NCBI RefSeq assembly: GCF_001522545.3
Contig: NC_031770.1
Location: 29,623,864 to 29,687,863 of the forward strand
Reading direction: 5' to 3'
DNA length: 64,000 bases
Origin: Parus major
Lineage: Eukaryota; Chordata; Aves; Passeriformes; Paridae
In this document: in pieces, positions 62,701-64,000 of the stretch
Layout of the letters: each line of letters starts with the position of its first letter
How positions within the stretch are numbered: the first letter of the stretch is position 1
The notes under the pieces: model-generated
What the model was told of the DNA's origin: nothing
The model's input: only the letters and a program-made list of their open reading frames with translations
Database searches by the model: none
Translations under genes and position numbers: made by a program

Positions 62701-63795
62701 TGAAAGGATGGCTGCCTTGTTCTGTCTCATTTTAATACAAACCATGACCAGAGTTCTTACACATAAGAATACCTACTGAGAAAAACTCAGCAGCCATTCT
62801 GTGATACTGGATTTTTTTTTTTTTTTAAATAGGTGTATATTCCATTAATTTTTACTATTTTCTTACTAACATTTACATTAGGTTTTTCAAAAAGATGCCA
62901 GATTTTGGAATATTCTACAAATAGATTTTCCAATCAAGAAATATTCCAAAATTAATTCCTTTTCCTACCAGAGGCTCATCATCATAAATTCATTGCATTG
63001 AATTGGTAATAAAGCAAATATAACTTACAGAATCACATCCTAGCAACTTAGTAATATCAAATCATACCAGCATTATAACAGCATTATTAAACATCCTTTC
63101 AGTCATTTGAAAAAACTATATACAGCATATATTTCTATTTATATGGATTTTTACCAAGTTACATGGGAAAGAGAAATTTCTACAAAGTTGTCATGCTAGA
63201 GGTCTTTAAAGATTGAATCTCTGATGCTGTAGTTACTCCTGAACTGAAGAAAAATAAAATTACCTAAAGGTTGAAATCTGTTCTTTACTTAACAAAAATA
63301 TACTATACTAACTATACTATAAAAACTATATTAACACTATATACTAAAGAATCAGAAAAACCCAATGTATAATCAAAAAGCTAAAAAGAAAATCAAAGGT
63401 CTTTAGCAAAAAATAAAAAGAAGATTCTTAGAATTCCATAACAATAAAACCACACAGCAATCATGAATATAGATATCTCTATGTGAGTGGCTATATTTTA
63501 CTCTGATCTGCAAAAATTATTTTAATAGAATTTTCTGAAATATTGAAGTGACTTAAACAAAAATGGTCCTTTAGAATTGAATTCAAAATCAGAATTAAGT
63601 ACCCTTTATATACTTAGCAAGGAAATAGTAGGCAAGATTTTTTAAAAGCTGTATTTTTACCTGAAACATAAATGGTTCTGTGGCAGATGAAAAGTTTAGA
63701 CTTTTTGACAAATGCTCTTCTGGGTCATATCTCTTCATATATCCCTTAATCATGACTGTCTTTGCAGTCCCCTGCTCTCCTATGAGCAAAACAGC
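11437..63795 (-). CDS. DNAH8: Axonemal dynein heavy chain, C-terminal 2039 residues (39 exons)
   Basis: This is the force-producing ATPase chain of ciliary or flagellar outer dynein arms. The 39 exons total 6120 nt and join in frame without a stop. Order by residue in this fragment: AAA3 P-loop GEQGTAKT (6-13) and Walker [15 protein letters not shown] sensor region; AAA4 P-loop GVGGSGKQS (370-378); stalk coiled coils with the microtubule-binding domain (about 630-930); AAA5 (about 935-1190); AAA6 (about 1335-1650); C-terminal domain to [11 protein letters not shown]. The family is about 4500-4700 residues, so the tail, linker and AAA1-2 are off the right edge. The ending [17 protein letters not shown] matches my recollection of DNAH8 better than DNAH5 ([15 protein letters not shown]). 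The class is certain and the paralogue is probable. No sign of inactivation. Confidence 0.9.
12182..12303 (-). CDS. DNAH8: Dynein exon 38: C-terminal domain
   Basis: Residues 1904-1944: [20 protein letters not shown], then [20 protein letters not shown]. 122 nt; donor GTATGT. Confidence 0.93.
12703..13420 (-). mobile_element. CR1 LINE fragment, 3' part
   Basis: Left end reads CACAGAATCACATAGAATGG, the reverse complement of a CR1 3' terminus with ATTCTATG-type repeats. About 700 bases of reverse-strand CR1 ORF2 and 3' UTR follow, including a block like CAGAGCTGGATGCAGCACTC. 5' truncated, as usual. It ends about 40 bases short of dynein exon 37. Confidence 0.85.
13459..13648 (-). CDS. DNAH8: Dynein exon 37: C-terminal domain
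   Basis: Residues 1841-1904: [20 protein letters not shown], then [19 protein letters not shown] and [10 protein letters not shown]. 190 nt; donor GTAAGA after one base of a split glycine codon. Confidence 0.94.
13770..13922 (-). CDS. DNAH8: Dynein exon 36: C-terminal domain
   Basis: Residues 1790-1840: [20 protein letters not shown], ending [10 protein letters not shown]. 153 nt, phase 0. The donor is again GC (GAG followed by GCAAGT). The upstream intron carries an LTR only about 60 bases away. Confidence 0.92.
13982..14519 (+). mobile_element. LTR relic interrupted by an assembly gap
   Basis: After the gap there is a TATA box (TATAAAA, 14171-14177) and a variant polyadenylation signal ATTAAA (14227-14232), then a U5-like end at CCTGCAACA. 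The hexamer GTATGC occurs on both sides (13983-13988 and about 14520-14525) and may be a target duplication. The element lies antisense to the dynein gene in an intron. Confidence 0.6.
14037..14087. other. Assembly gap (51 N)
   Basis: A run of 51 undetermined bases inside the LTR relic. Its true length is unknown, so more retroelement sequence could be missing here. Confidence 0.99.
14974..15130 (-). CDS. DNAH8: Dynein exon 35: C-terminal domain
   Basis: Residues 1737-1789: [20 protein letters not shown], ending [10 protein letters not shown]. 157 nt. The donor is GC (GAG followed by GCAAGT) rather than GT; the next exon joins in frame at VKARLVKMG only with this GC donor. Confidence 0.92.
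15131..18994 (-). other. Dynein intron of 3.9 kb, nothing recognised
   Basis: AT-rich intron between exons 34 and 35. No repeat family, RNA gene or second coding region is recognisable. Short open frames on both strands look like chance. Confidence 0.5.
18995..19155 (-). CDS. DNAH8: Dynein exon 34: C-terminal domain
   Basis: Residues 1684-1737: [20 protein letters not shown], then [23 protein letters not shown] is highly conserved. 161 nt; donor GTAAGT after a split threonine codon. The next intron is 3.9 kb. Confidence 0.93.
19680..20240 (+). mobile_element. Probable LTR relic with pyrimidine-rich core
   Basis: A long C/T tract (about 19768-20080, with CTCTCTTAAC-type repeats) is followed by CCACGTGTACGCTG and an AATAAA signal (20137-20142), then a U5-like segment. 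The arrangement resembles songbird LTRs with CT-rich regions by recall. Ends are not defined. It lies antisense to the gene in the intron between exons 33 and 34. Confidence 0.5.
19768..20080. repeat. Polypyrimidine tract, about 310 bases
   Basis: Almost pure C and T on the plus strand, therefore purine-rich on the transcribed dynein RNA. It contains irregular repeats of CTCTCTTAA and CCCCTC. It encodes a low-complexity Leu/Ser/Pro frame that is not a gene. Confidence 0.85.
20412..20513 (-). CDS. DNAH8: Dynein exon 33
   Basis: Residues 1650-1683: [20 protein letters not shown], then [26 protein letters not shown] is a family hallmark. 102 nt, phase 0; donor GTAAGA. Confidence 0.95.
20713..21115 (-). 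mobile_element. CR1 LINE fragment
   Basis: Starts AGAATCACAGGATCATTAGG and runs through reverse-strand CR1 blocks such as GGCTGTCCATTCCAATGC and CTCCAGGCTAAACACTCC. 5' truncated. Followed directly by a TA/TATG microsatellite. Confidence 0.85.
21130..21204. repeat. TA/TATG microsatellite
   Basis: Alternating TATATA and TATG units over about 75 bases, directly next to the truncated CR1. Likely polymorphic. Confidence 0.9.
21692..21808 (-). CDS. DNAH8: Dynein exon 32
   Basis: Residues 1611-1649: [20 protein letters not shown] to FIQ and [14 protein letters not shown] is near-invariant. 117 nt, phase 0; donor GTGAAT. Confidence 0.94.
21809..23815 (-). other. Dynein intron, nothing recognised
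   Basis: AT-rich 2 kb intron between exons 31 and 32 without a recognisable repeat or gene. Confidence 0.5.
23816..23971 (-). CDS. DNAH8: Dynein exon 31: AAA6
   Basis: Residues 1559-1610: [20 protein letters not shown], then [20 protein letters not shown]. 156 nt, phase 0; donor GTATTT. Confidence 0.93.
24133..24535 (-). mobile_element. CR1 LINE fragment
   Basis: Begins CACAGAATCATAGAATAG, then GAGTTGGAAAGGACCTTCTG and CCATCTAGTCCAACCCCACT, typical reverse-strand CR1 3' sequence. About 400 bases, 5' truncated, moderately decayed. Confidence 0.88.
25101..25390 (+). mobile_element. LTR relic, antisense in intron
   Basis: Starts TGCTGAGACATAAGC and contains ACAGGATAGGGGCACCAATG, an AATAAA signal (25329-25334) and a downstream segment TTCGCTGGTCAGAGGTCCCG. 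It resembles a songbird LTR by recall. Ends and target duplication are unclear. Confidence 0.55.
25391..26860 (-). other. Rest of the exon 30-31 intron
   Basis: No recognised feature. A plus-strand open frame at 25677-25925 has no recognisable content. Confidence 0.45.
26861..27013 (-). CDS. DNAH8: Dynein exon 30: AAA6
   Basis: Residues 1508-1558: [20 protein letters not shown], then [28 protein letters not shown] is a hallmark of dynein AAA6. 153 nt, phase 0; donor GTTTGT. Confidence 0.94.
28384..28415. repeat. Short perfect hairpin in intron
   Basis: AAGGGAGATAATAA pairs with TTATTATCTCCTT across a five-base loop, with one bulged G. Further GGGAGATA copies follow at about 28420-28460. Confidence 0.7.
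28652..29119 (+). mobile_element. LTR relic, antisense in intron
   Basis: Begins TGACCTGAGACC and ends CAGCTGACA. It has a TATA-like TATATAA (28873-28879) and an AATAAA signal (29052-29057) in the right order. No clear target duplication. Length about 470 bases, suitable for an LTR. Confidence 0.55.
29863..29936 (-). CDS. DNAH8: Dynein exon 29
   Basis: Residues 1483-1507: [20 protein letters not shown] then SMEQ. SMGQGQE is invariant in the family. At 74 nt it is the shortest exon here and is identified by homology and phase. Confidence 0.92.
30821..31023 (-). CDS. DNAH8: Dynein exon 28: AAA6 start
   Basis: Residues 1415-1483: [20 protein letters not shown], then [27 protein letters not shown] is the conserved AAA6 motif. 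203 nt; donor GTATGA after a split glutamate codon. Confidence 0.94.
31024..32307 (-). other. Dynein intron, nothing recognised
   Basis: Contains a short TATG/TATA-rich stretch near 31132-31175 but no element or gene that I can name. Confidence 0.45.
32308..32426 (-). CDS. DNAH8: Dynein exon 27
   Basis: Residues 1376-1415: [20 protein letters not shown], then [19 protein letters not shown]. 119 nt, ends in a split arginine codon; donor GTGAAC. Too short to stand out as an open frame on its own. Confidence 0.92.
32427..34439 (-). other. Dynein intron, nothing recognised
   Basis: About 2 kb. A slightly GC-richer portion (33480-33860) may be an old repeat, but no family is recognisable. Confidence 0.4.
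34440..34561 (-). CDS. DNAH8: Dynein exon 26
   Basis: Residues 1335-1375: [20 protein letters not shown], then [20 protein letters not shown]. 122 nt; donor GTGATA. Confidence 0.93.
34745..34840 (-). mobile_element. Small CR1 fragment
   Basis: Matches an internal CR1 block on the reverse strand: GTTGTAAGGCTACTATTGGG, then CTCCTCTAAGCCTTCCC and GCTGAATAAGCCCAGTTCCC. Both ends are missing. Confidence 0.65.
34938..35128 (-). CDS. DNAH8: Dynein exon 25
   Basis: Residues 1271-1335: [20 protein letters not shown], then [19 protein letters not shown] and EFQTLIRG. 191 nt with split codons at both ends; donor GTAAGT. Confidence 0.92.
35229..35481 (-). CDS. DNAH8: Dynein exon 24
   Basis: Residues 1187-1271: [20 protein letters not shown], then [20 protein letters not shown] and [10 protein letters not shown]. 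253 nt, the largest internal exon here; donor GTAGGA, reached only if the final lysine codon is split. Confidence 0.92.
35482..36311 (-). other. Dynein intron, nothing recognised
   Basis: No repeat or gene recognised in this 830-base intron. Confidence 0.45.
36312..36417 (-). CDS. DNAH8: Dynein exon 23: strut region
   Basis: Residues 1152-1187: [20 protein letters not shown] to YKLSATKG, the helical buttress (strut) that leaves AAA5 and braces the stalk. 106 nt; donor GTTCTG. Confidence 0.92.
36872..37054 (-). CDS. DNAH8: Dynein exon 22: AAA5
   Basis: Residues 1091-1151: [20 protein letters not shown], then [20 protein letters not shown] and [10 protein letters not shown]. Very highly conserved block across dyneins. 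183 nt; donor GTAAGT. Confidence 0.95.
37613..37672 (-). mobile_element. Small CR1 3'-end fragment
   Basis: GAATCACTGAATTGTTGGTG then AGAAGGGACCTTGAAGATCA match a degraded CR1 3' end on the reverse strand. The match stops after about 60 bases. Confidence 0.6.
38061..38216 (-). CDS. DNAH8: Dynein exon 21: AAA5
   Basis: Residues 1039-1090: [20 protein letters not shown], then [20 protein letters not shown]. 156 nt, phase 0; donor GTTAGT. Confidence 0.93.
38217..39505 (-). other. Dynein intron, nothing recognised
   Basis: 1.3 kb of AT-rich intron with no supported feature. Confidence 0.45.
39506..39661 (-). CDS. DNAH8: Dynein exon 20: AAA5 degenerate P-loop
   Basis: Residues 987-1038: [20 protein letters not shown], then [16 protein letters not shown]. 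The P-loop position reads DPQTQGKAW, lacking a canonical GK(T/S), as is normal for AAA5. 156 nt, phase 0. Confidence 0.94.
40111..40505 (+). mobile_element. ERVL-type LTR relic, 3' truncated
   Basis: Begins TGTCCTGGTTTTGGCTG, the 5' end of an LTR family very common in songbirds. It continues through ATGCTCTGCCAGTGAGCAGG and CAACTGGCCAAAGGGATATT to a TATA-like CTATATAAACTGAG (about 40374). The polyadenylation/U5 end is missing. Antisense to the dynein gene. Confidence 0.7.
40684..40855 (-). CDS. DNAH8: Dynein exon 19: AAA5 start
   Basis: Residues 929-986: [20 protein letters not shown], then [25 protein letters not shown]...AFLSY-type sequence opens AAA5 in axonemal heavy chains. 172 nt; donor GTAAGT. 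Confidence 0.94.
40856..41566 (-). other. Dynein intron, nothing recognised
   Basis: No supported feature in this 700-base intron. Confidence 0.45.
41567..41694 (-). CDS. DNAH8: Dynein exon 18: stalk end
   Basis: Residues 887-929: [20 protein letters not shown] then [28 protein letters not shown] is the conserved end of CC2. 128 nt, ends in a split arginine codon; donor GTATCA. Confidence 0.93.
42016..42153 (-). CDS. DNAH8: Dynein exon 17: stalk coiled coil 2
   Basis: Residues 841-886: [20 protein letters not shown] then [20 protein letters not shown], classic heptads of the returning stalk helix. 138 nt, phase 0; donor GTGAGA. Confidence 0.94.
42154..42985 (-). other. Dynein intron, nothing recognised
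   Basis: AT-rich, no supported feature. Confidence 0.45.
42986..43198 (-). CDS. DNAH8: Dynein exon 16: microtubule-binding domain end
   Basis: Residues 770-840: [20 protein letters not shown] through [19 protein letters not shown] to LPLK. 213 nt, phase 0; donor GTAATA. Confidence 0.94.
43199..44012 (-). other. Dynein intron with a 17-base A run
   Basis: The A homopolymer at 43542-43558 is the only distinctive element. It is not preceded by a recognisable retroposon. Confidence 0.5.
44013..44180 (-). CDS. DNAH8: Dynein exon 15: microtubule-binding domain
   Basis: Residues 714-769. [20 protein letters not shown] then [16 protein letters not shown], ending [10 protein letters not shown]. This begins the globular stalk tip that touches tubulin. 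168 nt; donor GTAAGT. Confidence 0.94.
44181..45515 (-). other. Dynein intron, nothing recognised
   Basis: 1.3 kb intron. A plus-strand frame near 44849-45064 looks like chance. Confidence 0.45.
45516..45692 (-). CDS. DNAH8: Dynein exon 14: stalk coiled coil 1
   Basis: Residues 655-713, Glu/Lys/Ala-rich, ending [18 protein letters not shown], the conserved end of CC1 before the microtubule-binding head. 177 nt, phase 0; donor GTGAAT. Confidence 0.92.
46551..46654 (-). CDS. DNAH8: Dynein exon 13: stalk coiled coil 1
   Basis: Residues 620-654: [20 protein letters not shown] to IKADK, Lys/Glu-rich heptad sequence of the outgoing stalk helix. 104 nt; donor GTGAGT. The upstream intron is 3.3 kb and packed with repeats. 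Confidence 0.92.
46850..47241 (+). mobile_element. LTR relic, antisense in intron
   Basis: Has a TATA box (TATAAAA, 47100-47106), then CTCCTTGTACCTTGTAATGC and a decayed polyadenylation signal (GATAAG, near 47177), then ACTGAGACCGAACGAGAG and CTCTCATCAATCTTCA as U5. It resembles a songbird LTR by recall. The 5' limit is approximate. Confidence 0.55.
47842..47965 (-). mobile_element. CR1 3'-end fragment (second subfamily)
   Basis: CATAGAACCATGGAATCACA, then GCTGAATTGGAAGGAACC, GTCCAATTCCTGGCCCTGCA and CAGGACACCCCAAGAATCCC. The sequence differs from the other copies and resembles another avian CR1 subfamily. The 350 bases to its right may be a more decayed continuation. Confidence 0.75.
48355..48430 (-). 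mobile_element. Small CR1 3'-end fragment
   Basis: ACAGAACCACAGCATCATCT then AGGTTGGAAGAAACCCTCGA matches a CR1 3' end. Only about 75 bases survive. Confidence 0.65.
48431..49912 (-). other. Rest of the exon 12-13 intron
   Basis: No recognised feature between the CR1 fragment and exon 12. Confidence 0.4.
49913..50031 (-). CDS. DNAH8: Dynein exon 12: AAA4 end, entry to stalk
   Basis: Residues 580-620: [20 protein letters not shown] and onward to [21 protein letters not shown] marks the start of the helices that lead into the stalk. 119 nt; donor GTAAGC. Confidence 0.94.
50427..50653 (-). CDS. DNAH8: Dynein exon 11: AAA4
   Basis: Residues 505-580. [20 protein letters not shown] then [12 protein letters not shown], a near-invariant AAA4 block. 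227 nt, ends in a split arginine codon; donor GTAATA. Confidence 0.94.
51211..51375 (-). CDS. DNAH8: Dynein exon 10: AAA4
   Basis: Residues 450-504: [20 protein letters not shown] and onward to [10 protein letters not shown], a sensor-strand motif shared by dynein heavy chains. 165 nt, phase 0; donor GTAAGT. Confidence 0.93.
51821..51974 (-). CDS. DNAH8: Dynein exon 9: AAA4 Walker B region
   Basis: Residues 398-449: [19 protein letters not shown], then [20 protein letters not shown], ending [14 protein letters not shown] is the AAA4 Walker B-like strand. 154 nt; donor GTAAGG. Confidence 0.92.
52303..52433 (-). CDS. DNAH8: Dynein exon 8: AAA4 P-loop
   Basis: Residues 355-398. [20 protein letters not shown] then [20 protein letters not shown]. 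The Walker A motif GVGGSGKQS is intact. 131 nt, ends in a split arginine codon; donor GTAAGA. Confidence 0.94.
52820..53547 (+). mobile_element. Large LTR (about 730 bp), antisense in intron
   Basis: Begins TGTGTTGGGGATTAGGTG and ends CTTCCAAAACTGAGACA. It includes a GC-rich middle (52980-53270) and a segment CTCATTATACATACCAGTAA followed by AATTCGGAGGGAGGGGG, typical of an abundant songbird LTR by recall. Open frames inside it are artefacts of composition. The flanks do not show a clear target duplication. It is the most GC-rich part of the gene's introns. Confidence 0.7.
53548..54791 (-). other. Rest of the exon 7-8 intron
   Basis: No supported feature. Confidence 0.45.
54792..54914 (-). 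CDS. DNAH8: Dynein exon 7
   Basis: Residues 314-354: [20 protein letters not shown] and onward to DAMTHLIK, leading directly into AAA4. 123 nt, phase 0; donor GTTTGT is weak but the frame and homology fix it. Confidence 0.88.
55345..55537 (-). CDS. DNAH8: Dynein exon 6: acidic AAA3-AAA4 connector
   Basis: Residues 249-313. Strongly acidic ([19 protein letters not shown] at the end), as this connector is in outer-arm gamma-type chains. 193 nt; donor GTATTT. About 3.1 kb of intron separates it from the upstream exon. Confidence 0.9.
55538..58618 (-). other. Dynein intron of 3.1 kb
   Basis: AT-rich. A TAATATTA-rich stretch at about 57975-58045 contains a direct repeat of ATTATAACTTCTT. No named repeat or gene. 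Confidence 0.45.
58619..58782 (-). CDS. DNAH8: Dynein exon 5
   Basis: Residues 195-249, opening [20 protein letters not shown] and then RIWQGML, a signature conserved in all axonemal heavy chains between AAA3 and AAA4. 164 nt, ends in a split arginine codon. Confidence 0.93.
58825..59035. repeat. AT-rich AATTAATAA low-complexity tract
   Basis: Dense irregular units of TTAATAAT, AATAATAA and ATTAATAATT over about 200 bases in the exon 4-5 intron. Simple low-complexity DNA. Confidence 0.75.
59556..59665 (-). CDS. DNAH8: Dynein exon 4
   Basis: Residues 158-194: [20 protein letters not shown] and onward to GRILWQRTK. 110 nt; the first two bases complete a split glycine codon. Donor GTATAA. Part of the AAA3 small domain. 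Confidence 0.9.
60215..60428 (-). CDS. DNAH8: Dynein exon 3: AAA3 sensor region
   Basis: Residues 87-158. Contains [20 protein letters not shown], the conserved GRNDIP segment of AAA3, then [19 protein letters not shown]. 214 nt, leaving one base that is completed by the next exon to make glycine. Confidence 0.93.
60429..61402 (-). other. Dynein intron, nothing recognised
   Basis: A plus-strand open frame at 60658-60951 has no recognisable domain. No known repeat is visible. Confidence 0.4.
61403..61525 (-). CDS. DNAH8: Dynein exon 2: AAA3 Walker B
   Basis: Residues 46-86, beginning [10 protein letters not shown] and containing [18 protein letters not shown], the AAA3 Walker B region with its acidic pair. 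123 nt, phase 0 on both sides; donor GTAAAC. Confidence 0.93.
61526..63660 (-). other. Dynein intron of 2.1 kb
   Basis: A slightly GC-richer patch (62430-62740) may be an old repeat that I cannot name. A T run at about 62811-62826. Otherwise AT-rich intron. Confidence 0.4.
63661..63795 (-). CDS. DNAH8: Dynein exon 1 of 39 in window: AAA3 P-loop
   Basis: Codes residues 1-45 of the fragment: [18 protein letters not shown] and onward to [10 protein letters not shown]. The GEQGTAKT Walker A motif is intact, so AAA3 should bind nucleotide. 135 nt, phase 0 at both ends, acceptor TTACAG and donor GTAAAA. Confidence 0.92.
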
Positions 63796-64000
63796 CTGTA
63801 ACAGATATTTAAAGATAAGTAATATCAAAACTTATGTTTATATATGCATAACAGACTTATTTTTGAGAAAATAATAGTTTCTATGTCTATTTTTAAATGC
63901 AACATTTTTTGATAGGATTTTCATGTCTTCATATGCACTGAGACCATATGTGGTTTTGTGTTTTTCATCGCACACAGATTCTCCAAGAAATTTCTTTGCA
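63796..64000 (-). other. Start of intron running off the right edge
   Basis: No sequence resembling the expected preceding dynein exon (the residues just before AVLLIGEQ) occurs here, so it lies beyond the window. Confidence 0.6.

Noticed and set aside
11437..63795. Assignment to DNAH5 instead of DNAH8
   Set aside because: The last residues and the QLPVLH and LYVCP segments fit DNAH8 better from memory. It stays an open alternative because no alignment could be run.
63870..64000. Minus-strand open stretch at the right edge, considered as the preceding dynein exon
   Set aside because: It does not contain the conserved sequence that precedes AVLLIGEQ in this family and shows no suitable donor.

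Overview
This is a 64 kb piece of a vertebrate nuclear genome, most likely a bird and probably a songbird. The organism call rests on several truncated CR1 LINEs with typical avian 3' ends and on many LTR fragments that resemble passerine endogenous retroviruses. The DNA is AT-rich and gene-poor, with split genes and GT-AG introns. There are no operons, CRISPR arrays or bacterial signals.

One gene dominates. From 63795 down to 11437 on the minus strand lie 39 coding exons of an axonemal dynein heavy chain. I call it DNAH8 (outer-arm gamma type); its close paralogue DNAH5 is the main alternative. I placed each exon from its splice sites and the reading frame. The exon lengths sum to 6120 nt, which is 2039 codons plus a stop, with every exon junction in phase and no internal stop. 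The window starts at the AAA3 P-loop and runs through AAA4, the stalk with its microtubule-binding domain, AAA5, AAA6 and the C-terminal domain. The N-terminal tail, linker, AAA1 and AAA2 lie beyond the right edge.

The 11.4 kb left of the stop codon is downstream of the gene and full of retroelement debris. It holds the 5' end of a betaretrovirus-like (ERVK) provirus at the left edge (LTR, lysine-tRNA-like primer site, broken gag), an LTR-element relic near 3.2-4.5 kb, a minus-strand LTR at 6.7-7.2 kb, a GC-rich segment at 7.8-8.2 kb, a clean solo LTR with a 4-bp target duplication at 8.2-8.8 kb, and an older LTR relic at 9.5-10.0 kb. A striking inverted repeat of about 355 bp sits at 5.76-6.11 kb.

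The introns carry CR1 fragments, all in the same direction as the dynein gene, and LTR relics, all in the opposite direction. One of those LTRs contains a 51-base assembly gap. Two consecutive introns near the 3' end use GC rather than GT donors. I found no convincing novel molecular system. The best leads for a second look are the long inverted repeat, the paired GC-AG introns, the repeat orientation pattern and the unexplained GC-rich block.
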